NCBI RefSeq assembly: GCF_029338275.1
Contig: NZ_CP119789.1
Location: 2,728,001-2,792,000, forward strand
Direction: 5' to 3'
DNA from: Haloarcula ordinaria
GTDB lineage: Archaea > Halobacteriota > Halobacteria > Halobacteriales > Haloarculaceae
Length of the DNA: 64,000 nt
The notes beneath the pieces are model-generated. The model was not told where the DNA came from and ran no database searches. It was given only the letters and a program-made list of their open reading frames with translations. The translations under genes and the position numbers were made by a program. Shown here piece after piece: positions 44,038-54,600 of this stretch (position 1 is its first letter; the number at the start of each line of letters is the position of its first letter).

Positions 44038-45486
44038 TTATGTATACTGTTCGAGCGCTCCGGCGATATCGTCCCACACGATTTCGTCATCCTCTCGTCC
44101 AAATGCGCTCTTTCGAGCGGCATCAACGACTATCGACTCAATATCCGAGGCAACCAGCCCGTCTGTAAGAGCTGCTATTCGCTCGATGTGGTCGTCTGTG
44201 AGTTGGTTCGGCCGGTTCCTCAATTGTGCTCGGAGAACCGCTTTTCGGGCAGCTTGATCCGGCTTGCCGATCTGAACCTTCTTGTCGATACGACCTGAGC
44301 GAACTCCTGCATCGTCCAGCGCCTCCAGTCGATTCGTTGCTCCAATAAACAGGATATAGTGTTCAGAAGTCTCCTGAAGGTGGTTGAGGAATTCTGCGAC
44401 AACTTTGTTATCTTCTTCATGGCTTTGTCCAGCTCCGCTTCGCTGCTTCAGTACAGCATCCAGCTCGTCGAGGAACACTATCGCTCCACCCTCCTTCTTC
44501 GCTAGCGCTTTGGCTTCGTCGAAGAGCGTGTTTATCTTCTCCGCACTCTCGTTTATCCACTTACTTTGGACGTCGGCCCCACTCAAGTGAGCAAATGGTA
44601 GTCCGAGTTCTGTAGCAAGTGCCTTCGCCATAAACGTCTTTCCAGTCCCAGGCGGTCCGTGGAACACGATATTTGGGAGCGGAATACCCAATTTGTCAGC
44701 TTTCTCTCTCCCCGACGTCAACGGCAGCACAATATCGGTTTTCAACTCCTCTTTGAGCTCGGTCATACCACCGACATCATCCATCGAAACTCCAGTGTTG
44801 GTTGTCCAGTCGTATTCCAGACTATCGAAATCTACTGAGGTTGAGTCTGATCTGGTCTCGGTCAGAGTGGGTTCGGGACACTCGTCACGGGCGGTGAAGC
44901 GTTCCGGTGGTGTTGGCATTGGTGGCTCAGAAGGATTTTCACTAGAGCGCTTAACGCGGCGATCAGCCACGACTTCCGGTGCAGGCGGCTTGCTCGCCGA
45001 TACCTGTGGCGTGGAAAGAGCCGTCTTGCTTCGAGGCTTCCAGAACCACCAAGACAAGCTTCCGAATGCTGCGACAGTGACTGTCAACGCAGCAAATTCA
45101 GGAGTAGTGTGTGGATGGAATCCCGGAATTACTCGTGTCGACACGAAACAGTTGAGAATTCCAGCGCCAGCAGCACCAGTAGTTCCTACAAGCCCACCGA
45201 GCCCTATTAGCGAGTAACCAGTTCGGTTGAGTAAACGAGGAGAGGCTACAGTTTCAAGCATACCAAGAGTGGCAGCCAATACGGCCACTACAGTTGTTGC
45301 GACGAGGACGATCACCAATATGGCAGAGATCGGCCAAAGCGACCTACCAAGAATGGGCTGACTGAATTGGTCAACAAGCATAGCTGCACCCTGATTGGTT
45401 GCAAAAAAGATCACAGAGCTAGTAACGCCCACAAGTGCGAGCGCAGTAGCGGTTTCAGTGAATCCCGTGTCTTGGTTCTGGTTCAT
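44038..45486 (-). CDS. Membrane-anchored AAA+ ATPase
   Basis: 482 residues. Four hydrophobic segments in the first 150 residues (around 14-38, 50-78, 91-115, 129-149), a Pro/Ser-rich linker to ~225, then a classical AAA module: GVSMDDVGGMTELKEELKTD, Walker A GPPGTGKT (277-284), Walker B IVFLDE (336-341), sensor Asn 385, Arg fingers R396/R399 in GVRSGRIDKK and a C-terminal helical lid ending FGREDDEIVWDDIAGALEQY. No protease domain, so it is not FtsH. Overlaps the nuclease-like gene by 4 bp. Looks like the motor of a small defence or plasmid system. Confidence 0.85.
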   Translation of the reverse strand: MNQNQDTGFTETATALALVGVTSSVIFFATNQGAAMLVDQFSQPILGRSLWPISAILVIVLVATTVVAVLAATLGMLETVASPRLLNRTGYSLIGLGGLVGTTGAAGAGILNCFVSTRVIPGFHPHTTPEFAALTVTVAAFGSLSWWFWKPRSKTALSTPQVSASKPPAPEVVADRRVKRSSENPSEPPMPTPPERFTARDECPEPTLTETRSDSTSVDFDSLEYDWTTNTGVSMDDVGGMTELKEELKTDIVLPLTSGREKADKLGIPLPNIVFHGPPGTGKTFMAKALATELGLPFAHLSGADVQSKWINESAEKINTLFDEAKALAKKEGGAIVFLDELDAVLKQRSGAGQSHEEDNKVVAEFLNHLQETSEHYILFIGATNRLEALDDAGVRSGRIDKKVQIGKPDQAARKAVLRAQLRNRPNQLTDDHIERIAALTDGLVASDIESIVVDAARKSAFGREDDEIVWDDIAGALEQYT

Positions 45487-46085
45487 ACTACTTCTCCCTC
45501 GAAAAATAGAATGTCTTCAACGCATTGCGGGGGGTTGTATTCACCTGGAGTCTGCAACTCTGTCGGCGGAACTACGTAATTAAGCGTCTCACCTGGAAAT
45601 CGGCGCGGCTCACGGTCAAGAACGGTTCCCCGGGAGGCATATCCAATGACCCGGACGCGATGCTCCTCAACCCAGTGTGTGAGGAAGTAATAATCTGCAA
45701 TGGGCGTCGGGTCCACAGGAACAATTAGGTCCGGGCGAGAGAGCGCGGTCGTCTTGGTCGTTTTGACATCGAAGGTCGTCCGACCGAAGATCAGGTCGTG
45801 CCCCTCGTCACCGTGTTCATACACGTCTCGATCAATTCGACCATCGTAAAGCTGTGCGACCGCTAATTCACCAACAACTCCCGTAAGATGAGCATCTCGG
45901 TAAGATTGCTCACCGTGTACTTGTCCACCATCGATGGACTCGTACGACCTGCTCCGGCGATATGCAATTCCTCTCGCGTCTTGGAGTTGCTGGTCGGTCA
46001 GTTTGACGCAGGGTAGCTCAGCTAACGGTAGATCTGCTGGGGTTTTTCCGAGAGATACTTCTCGGAGGGACTCGTTCTGTCTCAT
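45483..46085 (-). CDS. PD-(D/E)XK nuclease-like protein
   Basis: 200 residues. A helix with Glu (TGVVGELAVAQLYDG, E73), then D97 in EGHDLIFGR and D106-V-K108 in TTFDVKTTKT make the complete core of a PD-(D/E)XK-fold nuclease, of the kind seen in restriction and defence enzymes. The C-terminal part (ADYYFLTHWVEEHRVRVIGY) continues the fold. First gene of the operon with the membrane AAA+ ATPase, overlapping it by 4 bp. An effector nuclease role is inferred. Confidence 0.7.
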   Translation of the reverse strand: MRQNESLREVSLGKTPADLPLAELPCVKLTDQQLQDARGIAYRRSRSYESIDGGQVHGEQSYRDAHLTGVVGELAVAQLYDGRIDRDVYEHGDEGHDLIFGRTTFDVKTTKTTALSRPDLIVPVDPTPIADYYFLTHWVEEHRVRVIGYASRGTVLDREPRRFPGETLNYVVPPTELQTPGEYNPPQCVEDILFFEGEVV

Positions 46086-46255
46086 GCTGTCTCTTTGATT
46101 CAGGGCAGCGCGGTCACGTGTTCCAGCACGTGGCCACTTTGGGTGGCGTCCCGCGCATATGCTGATTAGTTGAGGTCCCTAAGTAGTCGCTTGGATTTCT
46201 GGTCAGAGTGTGAGCACCTGAAATCGCACAAAACGGTGGTTGGATCCGTTCTACT

Positions 46256-46268
46256 ATCAATATAAACT
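46256..46268 (+). promoter_or_regulatory. TATA region upstream of the GmrSD-like gene
   Basis: tatcaatataaac at 46256-46268 lies about 32 bp before the ATG at 46300, in the 214-bp divergent spacer shared with the nuclease-AAA operon. Confidence 0.45.
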
Positions 46269-46299
46269 ACTAATGCACGAGGTGAAGTAACCGACTGCT

Positions 46300-48099
46300 A
46301 TGGGTTACCAGTCTCGCACGATCAAGCAGGTTCTACCAGATATCAACGATTCTGTCTTTCTCCCGGCAATTCAGCGAGAGTTCGTATGGGATACAGAACA
46401 GATTGTTCAGTTATTCGACTCCGTCCTCCGCGAGTACCCAATCGGGTCCTTCATCTTCTGGAATATTAATGGGGACTTCGCTGATAATCAGATTAAGTAC
46501 TACTTTGTTCGGAACCACATCGAGGATAGCATATACCCGGACGAGTTCGACAACGTCCATCACCGGAACCCGAAGGTTCCAGAATACGAGCAAATTCCAG
46601 ACTCCATCTCGCTTGTCGTAGACGGTCAGCAGCGTCTCTCTTCATTCTATATTGGCCTGCAAGGGACGTACGTCGAGAAGCAAAAATACCGACAGCGGAA
46701 AAACCCTGACGCATGGACTCGGAAACAATTGTACCTCAACTTGCTCTCGAATCCTAACAACCAGACAGAGGACCATCTGAAGCTCCGATACGACTTCAGA
46801 TTCAAGGAACCAGACCCAACTCAGTCCAGTGAGAACTACTGGTTCCGTGTTGGTGATATCTTAGAAATCGATACACTGGAGAAAGCGATGACGAGGGCGA
46901 ACGAAATTGCCGACGAGATAGAAGGGATTTCCGACGCAGAAGAGCACTACATTCTCAAGAATCTCACAACGCTATACAATGCCGTTCACGCCCGAGACAT
47001 CGTGAACTTCTACGAAGAAGGGAATCAGGATAACGAGCGCATCCTGGACATCTTCGTCCGAGCGAACGAAGGAGGCACACAACTCAGTAAATCCGAGATT
47101 CTACTCTCGATTGCCACCTCCTACTGGGCCTCAGACGACGAGAATCCCATTGATGCGAAAGAAGAGATCAACACATTCGTCGGGAACCTCAACCAAACCT
47201 ATGTGGACGAAGGGTACGACTTCGGTAGCGATTTCGTTCTGAAATCACTCCTCGTCGTCTCCAATCTCTCCGCGGAATACCAGATCCGAACGTTCACACA
47301 TGAGAATTTGGCTTTAATGAAGGAGATCTGGGCGGACGGTGTCGTCCAAGACGCGATTGAATCTACCATCGAACTAATCAGTGATTTCGGGATCACCGGT
47401 CGGAGCTTGACGAGTCGAAATGCGCTCATTCCGCTAGTCTTCTACTTTTACCACAACGGAACCCCGTCTTTGACGACAGACTCCCAGTTGGGTGTGCAGG
47501 TTCGACCACGTATTCTCGAATGGCTCTGTTCGGCGCTCCTCAATAGCAATTTCAATTCTCGACCTGATCAGATAATTGAGGACGCTCGTGATGCTATCAA
47601 GGATGCTGAAGACAGTGAATTTCCACTGGAGCGGATCCAGCGTGAAATTCGAACTCGTGGGAAAGCAGTTGGGTTTAATCGAGAGATCATAGAAGATCTG
47701 TTCGAGGAAACCGACTACAATAGTACGAAGATCTACCTGCTTCTATCAGTCCTGTATTATCCCGACCCAGCTCTCGACGATTCACACGAAGTGGACCACA
47801 TCTTCCCGCGCAGTCTTCTAGAGAAGGACAACCTCATCGAGAACTATGGCTTCGAACCAAGCAAAGCAGAGCGGTATGCGTCGCTGCGGGATCACGTTGC
47901 GAATCTCCAGTTAATTGAGGAGAATCAGTCAAAGGGCGACCGAGCGTTCGACGAGTGGATTTCGACGCGGAGCGATCAGTACTACGACCGGCACCACATC
48001 CCAACTGACGAAAGGCTATACGAACTGGAGAACTTCCCGGAGTTCATCGCACGACGCGAAGAGATGCTTCAAGACCAGATTATCAGCACCTTCAACTGA
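46300..48099 (+). CDS. GmrSD-like DUF262/HNH nuclease
   Basis: 599 residues. DUF262 motifs: LPAIQREFVWDTEQIVQLFD (QR at 25-26) and LVVDGQQRLSSFYIGL (DGQQR 108-112), the ParB-like NTP-binding part; a middle ANEGGTQLSKSEILLS; and near residue 497 a DUF1524 HNH site HEVDHIFPRSLLEK followed by NLQLIEENQSKGDR. Single-chain GmrSD-type enzymes act as type IV restriction systems on modified phage DNA; family-wide targets vary. Alone on its strand between two minus-strand operons, in a defence-type setting. Confidence 0.88.
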   Translation: MGYQSRTIKQVLPDINDSVFLPAIQREFVWDTEQIVQLFDSVLREYPIGSFIFWNINGDFADNQIKYYFVRNHIEDSIYPDEFDNVHHRNPKVPEYEQIPDSISLVVDGQQRLSSFYIGLQGTYVEKQKYRQRKNPDAWTRKQLYLNLLSNPNNQTEDHLKLRYDFRFKEPDPTQSSENYWFRVGDILEIDTLEKAMTRANEIADEIEGISDAEEHYILKNLTTLYNAVHARDIVNFYEEGNQDNERILDIFVRANEGGTQLSKSEILLSIATSYWASDDENPIDAKEEINTFVGNLNQTYVDEGYDFGSDFVLKSLLVVSNLSAEYQIRTFTHENLALMKEIWADGVVQDAIESTIELISDFGITGRSLTSRNALIPLVFYFYHNGTPSLTTDSQLGVQVRPRILEWLCSALLNSNFNSRPDQIIEDARDAIKDAEDSEFPLERIQREIRTRGKAVGFNREIIEDLFEETDYNSTKIYLLLSVLYYPDPALDDSHEVDHIFPRSLLEKDNLIENYGFEPSKAERYASLRDHVANLQLIEENQSKGDRAFDEWISTRSDQYYDRHHIPTDERLYELENFPEFIARREEMLQDQIISTFN

Positions 48100-48125
48100 G
48101 TGCATCAACTCGGTTGAGGAAGCAG

Positions 48126-48671
48126 CTACACTAATTGCTGCACTCTCGACTGAAGATGGTCATACGCTGATTCAGCTGTCTCAACGTTCTTTGCACCTGT
48201 GATAACTAGTTTCCCATTAGCGAAGACGAGCATTACAGCACCGATGCCCTCAGGACGGTAAACCATACCTGGGAACTGCTCCGGTTCATACTCGGTCACT
48301 TCCAATCCCAACCCGATAGAGAGGGCATTCAGAGAGACCATCTCACCAAGCGTTGCAGTACAGACTACGTTCTGGACAGTGAACCCAGTTTCTGCAGCTT
48401 CTTCGATGACACCCAAATCCGTCAGTGTTCTCAGGAATCCATCGTTTGTTGTGCGCAGTACCGCCTCACTGGGACAACCACTGATGATGTACTTCCCGCT
48501 CCGATACACGGTGATGAGTGGTCCACCTTCTTCGAGGCGAATGTAGAGGCCATGGTAATTCGACGGGTCGTACTCCAAGTGTGGTGTGGACAGGTCACCT
48601 TCTAGGGCTTCAAGATCCAACTCCACTCCAAGATCACCGGAGCCAACGATATTCGCAATCTCGACAGTCAT
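48126..48671 (-). CDS. Divergent TATA-binding protein paralogue
   Basis: 181 residues, two TBP repeats. Repeat 2 is canonical (VTEYEPEQFPGMVYRPEG, VMLVFANGKLVITGAK). Repeat 1 has Y39 and Y56 (SNYHGLYIR, ITVYRSGK) where ordinary TBP has the DNA-kinking Phe. It overlaps the 3' end of the SNF2 helicase gene by 4 bp and ends the operon that starts at 56122, so it is translated with the restriction-type genes. Either an alternative general factor for the island's promoters or a repurposed DNA-bending subunit; both are inferences. Confidence 0.8.
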   Translation of the reverse strand: MTVEIANIVGSGDLGVELDLEALEGDLSTPHLEYDPSNYHGLYIRLEEGGPLITVYRSGKYIISGCPSEAVLRTTNDGFLRTLTDLGVIEEAAETGFTVQNVVCTATLGEMVSLNALSIGLGLEVTEYEPEQFPGMVYRPEGIGAVMLVFANGKLVITGAKNVETAESAYDHLQSRVQQLV

Positions 48672-51634
48672 CTCTCACCCGGGGGGTTGCTGAGAACGAG
48701 AGATGCGGTTACCAACTGTGGCTCTTCTGGCGTGACGTGCTTTTCCTCTTCCAGTCGAGACAATTCCTCATCGCGCTCACGGCGAAGCGACTCAAGCTGG
48801 CGTTTCGCGTTCCCAATTGGTGCCGACATATCTTTCGCCTGCTTGTCCTGCCGTTGATACTCTTCAAGACGCCCCTCCCACTCGCTGATTTCCTCTTTGA
48901 AGTGTTGTTCTGCGTGTTGGCGCTTAATCTCCACTTCTCGTTCCCGTTCCTCACGTGCTTCGTCGGCAAACGATTCGACTTGCTTCCACGCCTCCATCTC
49001 CGCGACACTGTGCAGATCTTTTGCCATCGACGCGAGTCGGTCGAGAACCGGTGTCGACACGACTTCCTCCGGAGGGATCGTATCCACAAACTCCGGCTTC
49101 TCCGCGCTCACGTCGCTTTCAGACGTTACGTAGAGCGGTACTAGTTTCTCGGTGACTGCCTCTCCTGCCCCAGAAACGTATCCCAGACGGTACGTGAATA
49201 GGATGCCGGGAGTGGGTGTATCATCAGCTGCAATCTTCACAGCAACCTGACCTCCGATACGGTTCGAATCTAAGCAAAACTCGATAAGCGACTGGACGAG
49301 TGGATGGTCCAAAGCGATGAACTCAACGTCGTCTTCCTCCATCGCTACCTGCCGAGTGAACGTCGCCTGGTCATATCGCCCGGCAACCTGATTTCCGGAG
49401 AGGACATCAGGAACGTCAAGCTGAAACACGTCTCCGCCAGCACGGGCCGGACCCGGACGGACACCCCGAATGTCGCCGCCGAACTCATCGAAGAACTCGC
49501 GGACGAGAACCTCGATGTCGTCCTCGCTGACGTCGCCGTGTTGGCTTCGCTCAATGACATCGAGAATCTCCTCGTCTTCGTCAGAGAGGTCGAATCGGTC
49601 TCGGATGAGGAATTCGTTCTCGACGGTCTCCAGCGCATTCCTCCGTTCTTCGATGGTCTCGTCAATGTCGGCGACAACTTGGTCAGTAGGACGGTTTTCG
49701 GCTATTGCGGCCATGATAGTGTCGTCGAGATTGACGTCCTCCAGAATGCGGCCCAAGACGTCAGAACGCATCCCGAGGTCGGACTCGATCTGGTCTGTCT
49801 TCTCGACCAAGAGATTCAGAATCTCGCTCTCCCGCGTGTTCTTGAAGAAGAGGTTGCGAATCTCGACAGTTCGCTCCTGCCCGTACCGGTGTAGTCGTCC
49901 CATTCGCTGATCGATTCTAGTAGGCGACCACGGGAGGTCGAAATTGGCCATAATATGCGCGAACTGAAGGTTGAGACCCTCCTGAGCGGCGTCTGTCGCA
50001 ATCATTATATTTTTCTCGTTCTCAAAGTCCGCCATCTCTTGTCGCCGTCGGTCCTGATCCAAGTCACCGTATACCTGCGCGATGTCATGGTCCGCGAACA
50101 CCTGGTCGCGGAGGTACTCCAGCGTGTCAGTGTACTCGGTGAAGATGAGGATCTTCTCGTCGGGGTCCTCAGTCAGGATTCTGTCGACAAACTGCTTCAG
50201 GAGTTGTGCCTTCGAGTCCGTCTCGATGCTCTTGGCTTGTCGCCAGAGCTGCTTGACGCGGTCGAGTTCTTCCTGGATCTGTGAGCGATTCAGCGTGACT
50301 GTGACCGTCTCCAGCGCTTCCTCGACACGCTCACGTTCGGCGTCGGTCAGCGTTTCCGGTTCAGTGCTGTACCGGGGGATGAGTTCCTGGACGTCATCAG
50401 GCAGGTCCTCGGCGACAGCATCGTTCTGGATGGCTCGCATCCGGTTCTCTAAGGACTTCTGGATGGCGTAGATGCTCGATACGAGGCGCTTCTGGTAGAT
50501 GACCATCGTGAACCCCGCAGCCTTGTTCTCTTCCTGCTGAGCGAGGTTGTAGTACTCACGGATGTACTCAGTGACGTCGTCGTAGAGCTTCCGCTCAGCC
50601 GGCGACATATCGACGCCAAGCGCCTCAATATTCTTCTCGGGGAACATGCGTGTCCCGTCGGTCTCGTACATATCGTCCTTCAGCCGGCGGATCATCAGGT
50701 CATCGAGTCCGTCCGGATGGATCTGTGACTCGTGGCTGAAGCGATACGGGTCGAGCAAGCTCACCAAGAAATAGAACTGATCGGACTTCCCCTTGTGCGG
50801 TGTCCCAGTGAGTAGGAGGAGCGCATCGGAGTTATCGGCCACCGCTTCCCCGACGGTGTAGCGCTGGGTGCGTTCAATGGAATCGTCGCTCCCGCGTCGG
50901 GCGGTGAGGTGGTGAGCCTCGTCGAACACGGCAATATCCCACTCTACGTCGAGATTATCGAGTGCATCGCGGACTGACACTCTATCTGACTCAGGATTGT
51001 CGTTCGTCTGCTTGGCGAAGTCGATAGACGTGATGATGAGGTCTTCTTGTTCCCAAACGTTCTGGTTCGGGTGGGACCGACGGTGAGTCTCGACAGTCTC
51101 ACGGTCATAGATGACGAAGTTGCGGTCGAACTTCTCGCGCATCTCCTCTTGCCACTGCACGGTGAGCGGCGCTGGCGCGACGATGAGCACCCGCTCGGCA
51201 CGACCGCGGGCGATGAGCTCCTCAATGACGATACCAGCTTCAATGGTCTTCCCGAGCCCGACCTCGTCGCCGATGAGGTAGCGATGGTCGTACGAGTTCA
51301 GGATCTCGTAGGCAGCCTGGACCTGATACGGCTCAATCTCGATGCGATTGTTCGTCAGCGACAGGAAGCGGTCGTATCTGTACGCAAGGTCAAGGCGGGT
51401 TGCACGTTCCCGGAGATCGTGGTGAATGGGCGAATCGATTTGCCGGGCTGCGAGACGGTCAACGATGGAGTCGATCCGCTCGATGTGGGGCAGGCCACTC
51501 GGGAGTTTGCGGAGTTGACCCTCTGTAGTGTAGACGTGGAGGAGTTGGCCTCCATTCGGGCGATATTCGATCTTCGTAACCTCGCCCTGCCCACCGGCGA
51601 ACTTGACGTGGTCGCCAACCTCGAAGTTCGTCAT
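48668..51634 (-). CDS. SNF2-family helicase (DrmD-like)
   Basis: 988 residues. A small N-terminal beta domain (NFEVGDHVKFAGGQGEVTKI) precedes the SF2/SNF2 motor: GDEVGLGKTIEAGIV (Walker A 126-130), VFDEAHHLTARR (DEAH 238-241), LLLLTGTPHKGKSDQF, and the second lobe ILIFTEYTDTLEYLRDQV with DAAQEGLNLQ and WSPTRIDQRMGRLHRYGQ. Long coiled-coil-like C-terminus. This is the helicase type of DISARM class 1 (DrmD) and of similar modification-linked systems. It lies between the methyltransferase and TBP genes. DrmA/B/C are not present in the window. Confidence 0.85.
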   Translation of the reverse strand: MTNFEVGDHVKFAGGQGEVTKIEYRPNGGQLLHVYTTEGQLRKLPSGLPHIERIDSIVDRLAARQIDSPIHHDLRERATRLDLAYRYDRFLSLTNNRIEIEPYQVQAAYEILNSYDHRYLIGDEVGLGKTIEAGIVIEELIARGRAERVLIVAPAPLTVQWQEEMREKFDRNFVIYDRETVETHRRSHPNQNVWEQEDLIITSIDFAKQTNDNPESDRVSVRDALDNLDVEWDIAVFDEAHHLTARRGSDDSIERTQRYTVGEAVADNSDALLLLTGTPHKGKSDQFYFLVSLLDPYRFSHESQIHPDGLDDLMIRRLKDDMYETDGTRMFPEKNIEALGVDMSPAERKLYDDVTEYIREYYNLAQQEENKAAGFTMVIYQKRLVSSIYAIQKSLENRMRAIQNDAVAEDLPDDVQELIPRYSTEPETLTDAERERVEEALETVTVTLNRSQIQEELDRVKQLWRQAKSIETDSKAQLLKQFVDRILTEDPDEKILIFTEYTDTLEYLRDQVFADHDIAQVYGDLDQDRRRQEMADFENEKNIMIATDAAQEGLNLQFAHIMANFDLPWSPTRIDQRMGRLHRYGQERTVEIRNLFFKNTRESEILNLLVEKTDQIESDLGMRSDVLGRILEDVNLDDTIMAAIAENRPTDQVVADIDETIEERRNALETVENEFLIRDRFDLSDEDEEILDVIERSQHGDVSEDDIEVLVREFFDEFGGDIRGVRPGPARAGGDVFQLDVPDVLSGNQVAGRYDQATFTRQVAMEEDDVEFIALDHPLVQSLIEFCLDSNRIGGQVAVKIAADDTPTPGILFTYRLGYVSGAGEAVTEKLVPLYVTSESDVSAEKPEFVDTIPPEEVVSTPVLDRLASMAKDLHSVAEMEAWKQVESFADEAREEREREVEIKRQHAEQHFKEEISEWEGRLEEYQRQDKQAKDMSAPIGNAKRQLESLRRERDEELSRLEEEKHVTPEEPQLVTASLVLSNPPGER

Positions 51635-51650
51635 CTATTTTGATCGGCCT

Positions 51651-54600
51651 TCACCGAGTGCTTTCGACCATACTAATCTTGTCTTCATCAAGCTCATACA
51701 ATTCATAGACAACCCGGTTAAGAAAGTCATAGAGGCGATTACACTTCTCATCAAGTTCACTAACTTCCTGTTTCTTTTTCAGATAGGTTTCTAATTTTGA
51801 GTCGATGTCTGTAATTTCAGGGAGTGCGATAGCCTCTAACCGGTCCAGTAAGGAATTCCGCTTGGTCGCAGAGTCTCGGAAGCCGGCGAATCCATCTCCT
51901 TCCTCAGTCGCGTATTCTACGAATTCTATCAGCAGCGCTGCTTCAATTTCACTAACGCCGACAAAGTCCATCACAGGGTAGTATTCTGTTTCCGTATACC
52001 CCCACCGATCAGTTTCAAATTCCTCCTTGTCTTCTGGCTTATATCGTGCAGAAGCCTCAACTACGACCTTATGATCTTTTTTCGAGATACGTACATCACC
52101 GACTCTGAGATTTTCTTTTGTTTCAGTAGTCTCGGAAAGGGGGGTTTCCGAGACACCTGATGCAGGTTGGTACCCTGTAAACTTCTTAAGCTCATCACCC
52201 TCCTTATACGAACCTAGATAGTCCATAAGTTCGAGATTGTAACTCCGTCTCTGCTGCTTAATGTCCGAAATTGAATCAGATATCGAACACAGAGCGTCAT
52301 GAAGGACTACCTTGTGCTCCCCCGAGGAATAGAGTTCTGCTAAGGCCTCTCCAGCCGCCAAATTCCCGGTAATGACACCTTCACAAACAGACCCGACCAA
52401 CTCGTCAACACCCTCGTCAATCTGACGACGGTCGGTGAAATCGACTGCAGGAACCGGCAGGCTCTCAACGTACTGTGTTTTGTATCGTCGATAGCCACCC
52501 CGGACCTTCGGGGACATGCGGTCAAAGAGATAATCCAGCAGTGCACTGTTGAGGATCGCAGTTAGATATCGGCTATCATATGAGGTGAGAGATTCACCAC
52601 GAACAATATAGTAGACCGTGTCAAGGCACGCGAATTCACCATTCTGATCATAGGCAAAACGGTTTTCAGGAGAGATATCCGGGAAAACGATCTTCTCGTT
52701 GACCATGCCCGGTGATTCATACCGGAGTTCGTACCACTCGTATCCCTGATCGACTAATCTCTCACCGTAGTTCTTCCGCTCAACTAAGTCAGATTTGAAC
52801 TTCTCAAGGTAAGAAATAATGTTTGGAATCTGTTCTGGTGTTGCCAGCTCTGGTTCACCATCAACTACATCGTACGGATATATTAGCTGAGACAAATTCT
52901 CAGGTGCCTCTATGACAAACTGATTCACATCCCCGCCTCTGAGAACTTGTTCGATGTATTCGCGCTCAAGATCGTATTCTTCAACGGTTTCATCGTCTAC
53001 GATGTAGACATCGGTATTTCCAGGAATCGCTCCCTGTCCAATTTGATCTGCAAACTCTTCAATAGGGACTGTGTCAGCAGAAACAACATCATCAGATACG
53101 AATGGGTGCCAAACATCTGAACCTAGGTCTGATTGCGTAATCTCCCACCCCGATTCACCGTCAGATAGTTCTGTCTCAATTTGCTTCTGATTTGACTCCC
53201 GAATATCTCTCCACAGGAATTTGTGATTTTCACTCGGCGGTACTTTCTGCCTGAGTAGAATCATCGGGTAAGCCGTGATATCAAACACCGGTGAGTCATG
53301 GAAATCAATTATCTCACGAATCGTCTCCTCCGAAGAGAGATGGTTCCGAAGTGACGATCCATATTTGGCCTTAGTAAACTTGTTTTGAATGATGTACCCA
53401 GTAAATCCGTTCTCATGGAGGAGATTAGAAGCTAGCTCCATAAACAGGACATAGATGTCACCTTTCATCTCAAAGGTGTCGAAAGTAGAGCGATAGTAGT
53501 CACGAATGTCATCAGTGAGCATCTTGAATATGATGTACGGTGGATTGCCAATCACTGCATCAAATCCTTCCTGAGCTTTTGACTCCCCATCAGTAGTGTA
53601 GAAAACCTCGGGGAATTCTAACTTCCAGTGGAAGTATTTCTCGTCCTCTGCCCACCTTTGAGCATTGTTAAACCAATCTTCAGAGGCGATTTCTTCCCCC
53701 CACTTTACGTCATCCTCTAATGCTGCAGCCATCTCTTCAAAGACATCCTGTGGAAGATCGTTCAAGCCAAAGTCCCGGGCAGTTCGAACATTCGCCATCG
53801 CTTCAAGCCGCCGCCGGAGCTTGTTCCGCTCGAACTCGTCATACTTGGACTCCATCTCCTTGACGTCTGCGAGTTCTTGGTTTTCAATAGCGATGAAGTC
53901 CTCATAAATCCGCATCAGCTGCTCAATCGTCCCTTTCCGAGCCACGCCGAAATCCGCGAGAGATGCATTCTGGCCGTCACCACCGCTCTCTGACTCAAGT
54001 TCGTCAATCTCTTCAATATCACTCCCAACAAGTGAGTTCCCGGTCTTCAGGTGATGGTCGAGGAACGCAAGCGGCTGTTCAGCAGCGAGCGTCCGCAGCC
54101 ACAGAGAAACCTTCGCCAACTCGACAGCGAGCGGGTTCAGGTCCACACCGTAGATACAGCGCTGGGCGACCTGTCGACGCGCCCAGTTGATGTCGTGCGC
54201 TTCGTCAACCGTCTCGATACCTTGCTGAGCGGCCTGCTTCTCTTGGGCGTCAATAATCTCGCGGGCCAAATAGTCGATGGCGCTCGTAAGGAAGTGACCG
54301 CTCCCCATTGCCGGGTCGAGAATCTTCAGATCGAAGATGCGCTCGGCGAACTCCTCTGCGAAGCCACGGTCGTCACCACGCGCGCTTCGACCAGCTAGAT
54401 CGGTCCGGATGTCGCTAACCAACGGTTCCAGGGTATTCTCGACGATGTATTCGACGACGTACTCAGGCGTGTAGTAGGAACCAGTTGCCTTTCGCTCACC
54501 ACTACCGGTCGTCAGGTGGACTTCTCCCTCTTGGACGACCACGTCGTCGCCCTCTTCGGCACTCACGTACTCACCGTCGTCCAGTGCTAGCGGTTCGTCA

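Noticed and set aside
44038..45486. FtsH protease
   Set aside because: The AAA module and membrane segments fit, but no HExxH zinc protease domain follows the ATPase.
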